From: CAYSTL01 sp964516805
Lineage (GTDB): Archaea; Thermoplasmatota; Thermoplasmata; Halarchaeoplasmatales; Halarchaeoplasmataceae
Reading direction: 5' to 3'
Assembly: GCA_964516805.1 (NCBI GenBank)
Contig: CAZEXI010000033.1
Span: 1 to 25,021 of the forward strand
DNA length: 25,021 nt
This document shows, one piece after another, positions 1 to 6,809 of this stretch (positions are counted from its first letter, which is position 1; each line of letters starts with the position of its first letter). Position numbers and translations under genes: made by a program. The notes under the pieces were generated by a model. It was given only the letters and a program-made list of their open reading frames with translations. It was not told where the DNA came from and made no database searches.

Positions 1-1340
1 TGACCACTCATCCAATCTACTTCCACAAATATATCTTTTGTTAGTGGTGTTGCTCTTCCATCGATAGAGAATTGATCAGGATAATCAGACATCTGATACT
101 CTTCTTCGTCAGTTAATCCATCATTATCATGATCACCATCTGCATTATTCGGACTAGGATCAGAGAAGTATTCATATGAGATCTCAAATTCTAACTCATA
201 TTCAGTAATTCTTTCACCATCATAATTTTCTTCCTTGAAATTAAGATTATAATCAGTTGAATAGACGTTCCAATCTAGTGCGATATTATCATTAGCAATA
301 TTATTCTCCTCGACTATAGAATAACTACCTGTATTAACGAACAGATCTATATCAGTGTGAAATTCATCATTGTTCTCAGTAACAACTCTTTTATCAACAA
401 CAATACCATGTTGGAATTCATACTCTTTGAATATTTTGATGCCTTGATATCCATGGGTATATTCTTTATACTCTTTATCAATAGTCCATTCATCATCATA
501 TCCAGGATATCTCCTTTCATCTTCAGCGGTTATATACACCAAGTTGCTGTAAGATTTACTGTATATTCGTCTGATTTCTACTAATTCCAATTTCGCTATC
601 TCATTGGTTGGTCCATCAGACCATTCATCTCCATCAGTGTCTATATTTACAGGACTAGAACCGTAATTATTGATCTCTTCTCCATCATCTAGTCCATCAC
701 CGTCGGTATCAGTCATACCAGGACTTGAACATGTTGTTATTGTTAATTCTCCACTATTAACTTTTATCTGATCGTCGTATTCATCACTATCTTCTGAGAC
801 AATTTTCACTCTCCAGGTATTATCTTCAAAAAAGAAACTGTATGGATCACAGGTAAGTGAACTATCAGGTCCATAACTTTCATCTATTGTTATGCCAACA
901 ACATTACTACTCAAATCTTTAGTTTGCTCTATCTCAAACTGATATGCATGTCCTTCTGGTGTTATCTTAAATTTATAATTACCACCAGTACGAAGATCAA
1001 TATCTAGATGACAGCTCACTTCTTTTATTCCCCCACATTCTACATTAACACCGCTCTTACGCCAAACCTGCTCTGCATAATAATCATCAGTACTTGTCAT
1101 CCTGATTGAAGTGCTTCCAGGTGGTGTCCAACCTCCTCCTATATCATCACTTCCACTGTAAAATGAAAGATCAAATGTGTAATCTTTTGTATATTGAAGT
1201 TCTACATCCGCTGAAACACCGTCATTATCTGAATAAACACTCCCTTCAACCGTCTCAGCAAATATAAATGCAGATCCACTCAATATTATTAACAATGCAA
1301 GCGCTAAACTAATCGTTTTAGAAATCTTGTTTTCACCCAT
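1..1340 (-). CDS. Secreted calcium-repeat protein, C-terminus cut by window edge
   Basis: An open frame of 446 codons runs from ATG at 1340 to the window edge with no stop, so the C-terminus is missing. The N-terminus is a signal peptide: basic start (MGENKISK), hydrophobic stretch at about 9-28, likely cleavage near FAE (27-29). Residues 30-200 are a beta-rich region with four cysteines (102, 110, 164, 204) that could form disulfides outside the cell. Asp-rich repeats of the thrombospondin type 3/EF-hand kind lie at 211-222 (DTDGDGLDDGEE), 234-242 and 401-414, and would bind calcium. The last residues read KDIFVEVDWMSG. I recall this phrase at the start of the catalytic region of large secreted archaeal and bacterial proteins, some of them metallopeptidases, but no HExxH is in view, so that role is only a guess. 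A TA-rich promoter lies about 35 bases upstream. The exact function is unknown. Confidence 0.85.
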   Translation of the reverse strand, partial: MGENKISKTISLALALLIILSGSAFIFAETVEGSVYSDNDGVSADVELQYTKDYTFDLSFYSGSDDIGGGWTPPGSTSIRMTSTDDYYAEQVWRKSGVNVECGGIKEVSCHLDIDLRTGGNYKFKITPEGHAYQFEIEQTKDLSSNVVGITIDESYGPDSSLTCDPYSFFFEDNTWRVKIVSEDSDEYDDQIKVNSGELTITTCSSPGMTDTDGDGLDDGEEINNYGSSPVNIDTDGDEWSDGPTNEIAKLELVEIRRIYSKSYSNLVYITAEDERRYPGYDDEWTIDKEYKEYTHGYQGIKIFKEYEFQHGIVVDKRVVTENNDEFHTDIDLFVNTGSYSIVEENNIANDNIALDWNVYSTDYNLNFKEENYDGERITEYELEFEISYEYFSDPSPNNADGDHDNDGLTDEEEYQMSDYPDQFSIDGRATPLTKDIFVEVDWMSG

Positions 1341-1366
1341 CTTATCAATTTAACTAATGAAAAAGG

Positions 1367-1384
1367 CATATATATATATATATT
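1367..1384 (-). promoter_or_regulatory. TATA box of the secreted protein gene
   Basis: An uninterrupted alternating TA run is centred about 35 bases upstream of the ATG at 1340. That spacing predicts a transcript start roughly 10 bases before the start codon. No clear Shine-Dalgarno sequence follows. The rest of the interval 1385-1520 is AT-rich and I see no gene in it. Confidence 0.55.
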
Positions 1385-1521
1385 GTGCTTTTTTTAAAAT
1401 AAAATTTTTAATCTTTTTAAGTATTTTTAAATTTAATATAATGTTCCATCATCAAAAGCTAAATGATATTAAATGCATCAATCCTTAGAATATTGTAAAA
1501 GATACTTAGGTGATAACAAAA

Positions 1522-1537
1522 GAAAAAAGGTTTTTTT
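1522..1537 (-). terminator. T-run terminator after the L15e gene
   Basis: On the minus strand the L15e stop codon TAA opens the run A7-CC-T6-C, followed by more T. Archaeal transcription ends at T-runs of this kind. The core AAAAAACCTTTTTTC recurs exactly after the prefoldin gene at 3641-3655. Confidence 0.6.
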
Positions 1538-2150
1538 ATTCCTCGCTTCTAGATTTCTCAGCACCAGTTCCTCGACTTCTCAATCCACGAGATTTCTTAC
1601 CGGCACCAGTTTTACCTCTGAATGCTCTGCCTTTCTCGCTTTCTTTGCATATCCAGTTGAGGTCATCATCATTCTTTATTGCTGGATGATGTGGATCAAC
1701 CATTATAACTTCAAAATATTTATGTCTGCCATCTTGGCCTATCCAGTAAGAATTGAGTACTCTAAGATTAGGATATTTTTTAGAAGCTCTTTCTTCAGAG
1801 ATCCACTGTAAGTTTTTCTTAGGATTTATCCTAACAACACCCATCCTTTTTGGGCCTCTACCTGCAGTAGGTCTCTTTTTCCTTCTACTTCCACGTCTTA
1901 CCTTTGCTCTCACAACAACGATCCCTTGTTTAGCTTTGTAACCTAATTTTCGTGCTTTATCCAATCTTGTTGGTCTTTCAACACGAGTGAAATTATCTTC
2001 TCTTCTCCATTGCTGTAATCTTTTTCTCTGTAACTCTTTCATGTAGCCTTCCTTCGGTTGTTCCCATGCTTTTTCTATGTACTTGTACATGCTTGGATGG
2101 GTTTTCATTTCTTCTTCATCTTCTTCATCAAATCCGACTTCTTCTGCCAT
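1536..2150 (-). CDS. rpl15e: Ribosomal protein L15e
   Basis: This is a large-subunit ribosomal protein found only in archaea and eukaryotes; it binds 23S rRNA deep in the 50S particle. The core starts at MYKYIEKAWEQPKEGY (21-36) and contains the basic segments KVRRGSRRKKRPTAGRGPKR (83-102) and RVLNSYWIGQDGRHKYFEVI, all typical of the family. The C-terminus is Lys/Arg/Gly-rich. At 204 residues it is slightly longer than the usual ~194. The extra part is an N-terminal extension, MAEEVGFDEEDEEEMKTHPS, which is unusually acidic. A start at Met15 would remove most of it, but the upstream ATG sits behind a purine-rich AGTGAT ribosome-binding-like site, so I keep the long form. The gene has its own TATA box and a structured leader, and ends in a T-run terminator. 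Confidence 0.95.
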   Translation of the reverse strand: MAEEVGFDEEDEEEMKTHPSMYKYIEKAWEQPKEGYMKELQRKRLQQWRREDNFTRVERPTRLDKARKLGYKAKQGIVVVRAKVRRGSRRKKRPTAGRGPKRMGVVRINPKKNLQWISEERASKKYPNLRVLNSYWIGQDGRHKYFEVIMVDPHHPAIKNDDDLNWICKESEKGRAFRGKTGAGKKSRGLRSRGTGAEKSRSEE

Positions 2151-2257
2151 TTTATCACTTCTTTGCTCGTTTAAGGATTCACCTTATCAATAAGGCACAT
2201 CTCCTGCGGGTTATACCCCGCTACTTGTTTCGCTTCTACGAATATACTATATTTAAT
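2151..2257 (-). promoter_or_regulatory. Promoter and hairpin-rich leader of the L15e gene
   Basis: On the minus strand a TATA-like box (ATTAAATATAG, 2247-2257) should start transcription near 2225, leaving a leader of about 75 bases. The leader contains two strong hairpins: GCGGG/CCCGC with a six-base loop (2206-2221) and the perfect CCTTAT-TG-ATAAGG (2182-2195). The second sits inside an outer AGGA/TCCT pairing (2202-2205 with 2174-2177). Many archaeal genes here have almost no leader, so this one stands out. It may be an autoregulatory ribosomal-protein leader or a small RNA. I do not recognise it as a known RNA family. Confidence 0.5.
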
Positions 2258-2274
2258 AGTTTTCCTGTGTCGAC

Positions 2275-2841
2275 TCATTTAATTTTAATATACGAAACAA
2301 TAACGATAAGTAAAATTACCAATACTCCAATAGATCCACAACAGCAGCACATTAAATCATTATATATTTCAGTTTCCGTTAGGTCAATGGTATAACCTTC
2401 AGTATGAAAAATATAATCCATCCCTACCGATGAATTATGAGGGTTTTCTACAATCATGATATATTCATCCTTATCAGGTACTGTCCAATTGAATGATATG
2501 TCTTTGATTCCTTTCTGAATGACCTCAGATTTATTAAATCCATATATATGTCGATACGCATATTCAGTTTCATTTATTATGTATAGATTAACCGTTTTAT
2601 TTGCATCCAATTGGAAGATTATATTTTCTCCTTTCTTTATATCAGCCAAAGCAACTTTGTATCTTCCATTTTTCTCCATATCGATTCTTTCACTTCGATA
2701 TATACTTCCAGTAGTTATATAAGACACTAATATTAAAAATAAACACATTCCAACAATTATATGTGTTTTTTTAACACTTCTAAAGCCTAGCATCGCTATA
2801 TTAATATATTTATTGCTTTTATTATTTTCTATTAGGAACAT
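2275..2841 (-). CDS. Small two-TM membrane protein, unknown function
   Basis: This is a 188-residue membrane protein. A hydrophobic helix lies at 27-44 and a second at about 166-186. The region between them (45-160) is beta-rich with several N-glycosylation-like sites, and should face outside. Its pattern IIFQLDANKTVNLYII ... YIMIVENPHNSSVGMDYIF resembles small beta-sandwich domains seen in many archaeal membrane proteins, similar in logic to the GOLD/emp24 type. Four consecutive cysteines (165-168) lie just before the second helix, at the membrane boundary, and could bind metal or be lipidated. An alternative start is Met17 (2793), which would shorten the cytoplasmic end. It lies on the same strand upstream of the L15e gene, which has its own promoter. 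Function is not recognised. Confidence 0.7.
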   Translation of the reverse strand: MFLIENNKSNKYINIAMLGFRSVKKTHIIVGMCLFLILVSYITTGSIYRSERIDMEKNGRYKVALADIKKGENIIFQLDANKTVNLYIINETEYAYRHIYGFNKSEVIQKGIKDISFNWTVPDKDEYIMIVENPHNSSVGMDYIFHTEGYTIDLTETEIYNDLMCCCCGSIGVLVILLIVIVSYIKIK

Positions 2842-2923
2842 ATAGTTCTATCTAAATAATCTGCAGATATACTCGGTTTTAGGGTTAATTTTTAATACCC
2901 CTCTATCATAACGACCATATACT

Positions 2924-2949
2924 CATATATAAATACGGATTAAGAGGTG
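2924..2949 (+). promoter_or_regulatory. TATA box and ribosome-binding site for the LX operon
   Basis: The box CATATATAAATA lies at 2924-2935, and a GAGGTG Shine-Dalgarno-like site at 2944-2949 sits eight bases before the ATG at 2958. The TATA box is close enough that a transcript started from it might barely include the Shine-Dalgarno site. A second AT-rich box near 2882-2894 may therefore be the real promoter. Confidence 0.5.
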
Positions 2950-2957
2950 TATTATTA

Positions 2958-3197
2958 ATGAAAGTATACAGAGTTAAAGGAAAATTCCGCATGGGACGTA
3001 AACGAGGACAATGGCAAAGGTTTGCCAAAGAGGTAATAGCGGATAATAAGGATGATGCAGTCGAAAAGATATATTCAGTTCTAGGTAGCAAACATAGAGT
3101 ACAGCGAACAAACGTAAAAATATATGAAACAGAAGAAGTCCCACCTGAAGAAGCAGAAAATCACGTAATACAAGATAGAATATCCATGGAGGATTAA
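2958..3197 (+). CDS. rpl18a: Ribosomal protein LX (L18Ae family)
   Basis: This is the archaeal large-subunit protein LX, related to eukaryotic L18a/eL20. It is 79 residues, as expected for the family (about 76-80). The family signature is clear: start MKVYRVKGKF, then QRFAKEVIADNKDDAVEKIY (20-39) and LGSKHRVQRTNVKIYE (42-57). It is the first gene of a run with prefoldin alpha (4-base gap) and ftsY. In many euryarchaea the genes for L39e, L31e and eIF6 come before this one. Here they are absent from the upstream side, where a divergent membrane protein gene lies instead. A GAGGTG site precedes the ATG. Confidence 0.93.
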   Translation: MKVYRVKGKFRMGRKRGQWQRFAKEVIADNKDDAVEKIYSVLGSKHRVQRTNVKIYETEEVPPEEAENHVIQDRISMED

Positions 3198-3201
3198 ATA
3201 T

Positions 3202-3642
3202 ATGGTTAATCAACAAGAGTTGCAAAGAAAGGTAAATGAATTACAGGCTTTACAGAATGAAGTTGAAGTAATGCAGGAAGAAGTAAATGAGATGGAAGAG
3301 AGGATCCAAGAACATGAGGATGCAAAAGAAACCATCCAAGAATATATGGATAAAGAAGAGGGTTCCGAGATGTTAGTTCCTATAGGTGCTAATACGTACC
3401 TTCATGCTAAAGTTACTAACACTGAAGAAGTTCTCATTAAATTGGGTGCTGATATATCAGCTAAAAGAGATATTGAAAAGGCTTCCGAGATCCTTGATAG
3501 AAGACAAAGCGAGATAAAAGAAAATAAAGAAGAACTTGAAAATGAGATAGAAGAGATGTCTCAAGAAGCTCAAGAGTTAGAAAACGAGGTTAGAAGAGAG
3601 TATCAGCAATTACAGCAGCAAGGACAGGTCCCTCAAGGATAA
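3202..3642 (+). CDS. pfdA: Prefoldin subunit alpha
   Basis: This is the alpha subunit of the hexameric co-chaperone prefoldin (GimC), which captures unfolded proteins in the cytoplasm and hands them to the thermosome. The 146-residue chain has the expected form: a first long coiled coil (about 3-50, rich in Glu/Gln/Leu), a central beta hairpin segment with VPIGANTYLHAKV (55-67) and VLIKLGADISAKR, then a second coiled coil (about 90-140). The strong ribosome-binding site GGAGG (3188-3192) overlaps the end of the LX gene, indicating coupled translation. A T-run terminator follows the stop at once, so ftsY may be only partly read through. Confidence 0.93.
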   Translation: MVNQQELQRKVNELQALQNEVEVMQEEVNEMEERIQEHEDAKETIQEYMDKEEGSEMLVPIGANTYLHAKVTNTEEVLIKLGADISAKRDIEKASEILDRRQSEIKENKEELENEIEEMSQEAQELENEVRREYQQLQQQGQVPQG

Positions 3643-3655
3643 AAAACCTTTTTTC
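3641..3655 (+). terminator. T-run terminator after the prefoldin gene
   Basis: The sequence AAAAAACCTTTTTTC overlaps the stop codon and is followed by CTTATAATTT. It is the same 15-base core found in the opposite orientation after the L15e gene (1522-1537). The AT-rich stretch at 3656-3682 may also carry a promoter for ftsY. Confidence 0.5.
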
Positions 3656-3682
3656 TTATAATTTCTGAGTAGGTATATTATA

Positions 3683-4624
3683 ATGTTTGAGAAACTAAAA
3701 GAAAAAATATCAAGTCTCACCAAATCTAGCAAGAATGAGATAAAGGAATCCCCTGATGAAGCATTTGTTGATGGATGGGGTTCCAAGATTAGGGAAGGTA
3801 AACTAGATGATATTTTGTTTGATCTAAAGATGTCATTGTTAGAAGCCGATGTTGCCTACTCAGTTGCTGAGGAGATAACAGATGACGTTAGAGAAGATCT
3901 CCTAGGTAAAAAGGTAAGCAGAAAATACGACCTTGAACACGTCATCGAAGCTAGCCTAAAAAAAGCAGTCAAGTCTGCACTTAAAGTTGAAGAGATAGAT
4001 TTTGAAGAGCAAATCAAGGAAGGAGAAAAACCTTTTTCTATCATGTTCGTAGGAGTAAACGGAACTGGAAAGACAACTACAATCGCTAAGATATCCAGGA
4101 TGTTGATGGATGATGGTTATACCTGTGTGTTAGCTGCTTCAGATACATTTAGAGCTGGTGCCCAAGAACAGATACAGTTCCATGGTAATAAATTAGGAGT
4201 TAAAGTGATAAAGCATTCTAAAGGTAGTGATCCTGCAGCTGTAGCTTATGATGCTATTGAACATGCTGAAGCTAGAGGGAAAGATGTTGTATTGATCGAT
4301 ACAGCCGGAAGGATGCAGACAAATCAGAACCTAATGAGTGAGATGGAAAAAATCAAAAGAGTTGCAGAACCTGATATGATAATATTTGTGGGTGATGCAT
4401 TAGCCGGCAATGATGCTGTGGAACAGGCTCAAAAGTTTGATGAATCAGTGGGTATAGATGGAGTCATATTGACGAAGATAGATGCTGATGCAAAAGGTGG
4501 CGGAGCTCTTTCGATAGGTCATGCTGTAGGCAAACCAATGTTGTTTGTTGGTACAGGGGAAGATTATGAAGACCTTGAAGAGTTCAATGCTAACTGGATG
4601 ACTGAAAGATTATTTAGTGAGTGA
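3683..4624 (+). CDS. ftsY: Signal recognition particle receptor FtsY
   Basis: FtsY is the membrane-associated GTPase that docks the SRP-ribosome complex at the membrane. At 313 residues it has a short charged N-terminal region, a four-helix N domain (about 25-105) and the NG GTPase domain. Motifs are all present: P-loop GVNGTGKTT (124-132), DTFRAGAQEQ (154-163), DTAGR (206-210), TKID (264-267) and the downstream GGGALS. The missing long acidic A domain is usual for archaea. It follows LX and prefoldin alpha, a classical archaeal gene neighbourhood, and its stop is five bases before the next gene, so the PIN protein is probably in the same transcript. Confidence 0.96.
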   Translation: MFEKLKEKISSLTKSSKNEIKESPDEAFVDGWGSKIREGKLDDILFDLKMSLLEADVAYSVAEEITDDVREDLLGKKVSRKYDLEHVIEASLKKAVKSALKVEEIDFEEQIKEGEKPFSIMFVGVNGTGKTTTIAKISRMLMDDGYTCVLAASDTFRAGAQEQIQFHGNKLGVKVIKHSKGSDPAAVAYDAIEHAEARGKDVVLIDTAGRMQTNQNLMSEMEKIKRVAEPDMIIFVGDALAGNDAVEQAQKFDESVGIDGVILTKIDADAKGGGALSIGHAVGKPMLFVGTGEDYEDLEEFNANWMTERLFSE

Positions 4625-4629
4625 AATAG

Positions 4630-5718
4630 ATGAATTGGAAGAGATTTATTAGTAAAGGCAGATTAATTGAATTTCCATCACTTCATTTTGCATTATCTGA
4701 GATCAAAAATAATGTGGGCCACATCGTAGTTAAGTCTAAACCAGAAAATAATGAAGGTCCTACTGAAAAATTGATCTCTATCGGAAGCAGCCCTACAGAT
4801 TATAATATAGAGGTCACTGCAGAGAGAACTGATACTCTGAACAATCTTACTTCTGCATTCTGTAGGAGTGGCTTGATAAAACCTTATGGAATAGATGATG
4901 TTGCTAAAGAATTAGCTAAAAATAGAGATTTAATTTTAGGTTTAGACACAAATATGCTATACAATTCTGTAGTGTCCGAGCATCTCCTAGGCACCATATC
5001 CGACCAAAATCCATATTCATACACAAGGATGCCAAATTGGGTACTATTAGTCGTCCCTGGAGTTGTCATGAAAGAGATAGAAAATGCAGCTAATCACAAA
5101 AATAAAGGCAGACTTACCCACATCGGTAGAGTAGGATTTAGGGCTTTGGTAGAGATAAATCAACTCCAAGAAAGTAAAGGTAATTCTGGGGTAGCTACAC
5201 TTGTTATAGGAAAAACAAATCCTCAACAATTGAGATTTTCAGAGGACGATCCAGGTAAATTGGAAAATGCTGATTCACTTATTAGAGATCAATTTAGATC
5301 CTTTTTGAAGGATATCGATCTAGGAAAAGGAATATATTTCCTAACCATGGACAAAACCAACGCTTCATTAGGTAAAGCTGAAGGGCTGAACTCGATAAGA
5401 GTCCAACATCCTAAAATGATCAAAAACGGTTATGAATTCCATCAACTTCCTGGCGACACTATCTTGCTGGGTAGAATAATATACGAATTAGCTGTGGAAT
5501 TCGGAGTAATAGAGCTCTCATGGAAAGAACACGGTAGGTATCATTATTTGGAACTCGATTCCGCTTGGCAGTGGAAAAACATGGAACATTGGGAAAACTG
5601 GCAATTACTCTGCAGCGGTTACGATCATAATTTCTTCAAAGAAATCAACGATTATGGAGATATCCCGATAGAGAAGATAAGAGATAATTGGGAAAAAATA
5701 AGAGAAGAAATGGGATAA
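4630..5718 (+). CDS. PIN-domain protein with flanking domains, likely ribonuclease
   Basis: The 362-residue protein has a central PIN-like nuclease fold at about 100-260. The acidic residues expected of a Mg-dependent PIN active site are visible: D106 in LGLDTNML, E149 in VPGVVMKEIE, D215 (with D220) in ENADSLIRD and D241 in FLTMDKTNA. PIN domains of this kind cut single-stranded RNA. About 100 residues precede it, and about 100 aromatic-rich residues follow (WQWKNMEHWENWQL near 313-326); I recognise neither extension. It starts five bases after ftsY and lies in an RNA/translation cluster, which argues for a housekeeping RNA-processing role rather than a VapC toxin: no antitoxin gene is adjacent, and the protein is much longer than VapC (~130 residues). 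Substrate unknown. Confidence 0.75.
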   Translation: MNWKRFISKGRLIEFPSLHFALSEIKNNVGHIVVKSKPENNEGPTEKLISIGSSPTDYNIEVTAERTDTLNNLTSAFCRSGLIKPYGIDDVAKELAKNRDLILGLDTNMLYNSVVSEHLLGTISDQNPYSYTRMPNWVLLVVPGVVMKEIENAANHKNKGRLTHIGRVGFRALVEINQLQESKGNSGVATLVIGKTNPQQLRFSEDDPGKLENADSLIRDQFRSFLKDIDLGKGIYFLTMDKTNASLGKAEGLNSIRVQHPKMIKNGYEFHQLPGDTILLGRIIYELAVEFGVIELSWKEHGRYHYLELDSAWQWKNMEHWENWQLLCSGYDHNFFKEINDYGDIPIEKIRDNWEKIREEMG

Positions 5719-5744
5719 CACCATTATAATCACTCCAAATTTCG

Positions 5745-5757
5745 AAATATATATATA
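5745..5757 (+). promoter_or_regulatory. TATA box of the DUF6015-like gene
   Basis: The AT run AAATATATATATA is centred about 53 bases upstream of the ATG at 5804, predicting a leader of roughly 25 bases. It separates the ftsY-PIN run from the next gene. Confidence 0.55.
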
Positions 5758-5803
5758 GTAAAAGACACACAATTATTAGATAGATTCAATAGGTTCGATC
5801 ATT

Positions 5804-6220
5804 ATGGCTAACTTAAACCAAGATGAAAAACCAACCCCCCTCAATGTAGATGATTTGACACAAGCGATCAAAAACAGTATCGACGAGAGAGGAATGGAGC
5901 GAAAAGCTGCACAGATGATGGCAGAGCATGTTCTGAACTTTTTCGGTTTTAATGACAGGATAATTGATAATATTCTAGAGCAAGAAGATAGAGATGTATT
6001 TTATATGCTAGAAGATGCAGGTTTATTGACTACTGAAAGAGAAGAAACTACTCTTTATGATGGAAGGGAGTGGAGAATCCACTACTGGCTTTTTAGAAAG
6101 GACAAAATATTAGAGTTAACTAATACACAATCCTCTGATAATGATGGACATGATGAGGAAAACAGTGTTTATGACGAAGTCCCAGAGGGTGTTTGGTCAT
6201 CAAGGATGGAAATGGAGTAA
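5804..6220 (+). CDS. DUF6015-like conserved archaeal protein
   Basis: The 138-residue protein has a strongly patterned core at about 12-104. It contains GMERKAAQMMAEHVLNFFGF (30-49), RIIDNILEQEDRDVFYMLED (52-71) and then LLTTEREETTLYDGREWRIH (74-93), ending in YWLFRKDKI. I recognise this as the DUF6015 family, small proteins of unknown function found mainly in Thermoplasmatota and relatives; this is from memory. The core looks like a helical DNA- or protein-binding unit followed by a winged beta hairpin. The C-terminal 34 residues (105-138) are acidic and low in complexity, likely disordered. It has its own TATA promoter and terminator, so it is probably a single-gene transcript. Confidence 0.75.
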   Translation: MANLNQDEKPTPLNVDDLTQAIKNSIDERGMERKAAQMMAEHVLNFFGFNDRIIDNILEQEDRDVFYMLEDAGLLTTEREETTLYDGREWRIHYWLFRKDKILELTNTQSSDNDGHDEENSVYDEVPEGVWSSRMEME

Positions 6221-6257
6221 AAAATTAAAAAATTTTTTGCTTTTTATTTTTTTTTCT
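6221..6257. terminator. Two-way terminator between DUF6015-like gene and tRNA-Pro
   Basis: The plus strand shows A6-TT-A6-T6-GC-T5-A-T9 directly after the stop at 6220, a strong T-run terminator. On the minus strand the same stretch gives T6-AA-T6, which can end the tRNA-Pro transcript coming the other way. Confidence 0.6.
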
Positions 6258-6275
6258 ATTGAGTATAAGGTTTAG

Positions 6276-6350
6276 TGGGCCCGCCGAAATTTGAATTCGA
6301 GTACCGGCGTCCCGAACGCCGAAGGATCGACCAAGCTACCCCACGGGCCC
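6276..6350 (-). tRNA. tRNA-Pro (anticodon CGG)
   Basis: On the minus strand the ends pair perfectly as acceptor stem GGGCCCG/CGGGCCC with discriminator A. The anticodon arm is CGGCG-TTCGGGA-CGCCG, giving anticodon CGG after U33. The T arm is TCGAA-TTCAAAT-TTCGG with five pairs (one G-U). The D arm GGGT/ATCC encloses AGCTTGGTCG. The 3' CCA is not encoded and must be added afterwards. No intron is seen in the anticodon loop. Confidence 0.95.
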
Positions 6351-6373
6351 TGTAAGTTATTTACTTCAAGATT

Positions 6374-6390
6374 CTATTAAATAAAAATAT
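6374..6390 (-). promoter_or_regulatory. TATA box of tRNA-Pro
   Basis: The minus strand reads ATATTTTTATTTAATAG, centred about 32 bases before the tRNA 5' end. This is a suitable distance for a start a few bases upstream of the mature tRNA. It lies just past the stop of the Uri-family gene and its T-runs could also end that transcript. Confidence 0.45.
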
Positions 6391-6396
6391 TACTGA

Positions 6397-6804
6397 TTAT
6401 TCTAAATTATATTCTTTTAGACCTGTGTACTCTTTTATTATATCTATTACCTGATCGAAACTATCGGAATAAAATAGATGGCTAGGACAATTACAATCAC
6501 TAGATCCAAAATCATCAATTTTATCCATAGAGGTAGATAAGTATTTAGCTATCCTGCACTCTTCATTTTTATCCCCATCTGATACAAACACCCTGACAAT
6601 TTCCGCCCTATCAAGTAGATAATCGATATGCCAGTGTGTCTTCTTATCATCACTAAGATGTCTTCCTATCCTTGCTTCTAGACCGTTCTGCGCCGATCCA
6701 ACATAAACATAAAATCCTTTACTAAATTTCAAATTTCCAAGTGAACCAACCTTTATCCTTTGGGTCTCATCCAACTTGATAACAAGTGTATAGATACCTT
6801 TCAT
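6397..6804 (-). CDS. Uri-superfamily GIY-YIG endonuclease (DUF123)
   Basis: The 135-residue protein belongs to the DUF123/COG1833 branch of the GIY-YIG nuclease fold. The hallmark strands are GIYTL (3-7) and GFYVYVGSAQ (30-39), followed by the conserved Arg in LEARIGRHL (42-50). The family-specific HWHIDYLL (57-64), the E81-C pair and SSDCNCPSHLF (101-111) are all there. GIY-YIG enzymes cleave nucleic acids by a single metal ion; the cellular job of this branch is not known. Its ATG lies five bases after the stop of the gamma-glutamyltransferase gene, so the two are co-transcribed, although no functional link is evident. Confidence 0.88.
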   Translation of the reverse strand: MKGIYTLVIKLDETQRIKVGSLGNLKFSKGFYVYVGSAQNGLEARIGRHLSDDKKTHWHIDYLLDRAEIVRVFVSDGDKNEECRIAKYLSTSMDKIDDFGSSDCNCPSHLFYSDSFDQVIDIIKEYTGLKEYNLE

Positions 6805-6809
6805 CTATA

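Noticed and set aside
357..584. Plus-strand 75-codon frame in the first kilobase
   Set aside because: The opposite strand is a continuous 446-codon frame with a signal peptide and calcium repeats; the short frame is its shadow.
1473..1811. Plus-strand open frame of 112 codons over the L15e gene
   Set aside because: It is the antisense of the conserved L15e reading frame and has no ribosome-binding site or family resemblance.
2151..2225. A tRNA or C/D-box RNA in the L15e leader
   Set aside because: The hairpins do not form a cloverleaf, and no proper C (RUGAUGA) and D (CUGA) box pair is seen.
4630..5718. VapC toxin of a toxin-antitoxin pair
   Set aside because: The protein is almost three times the usual length, no small antitoxin gene is adjacent, and it sits in a housekeeping translation cluster.
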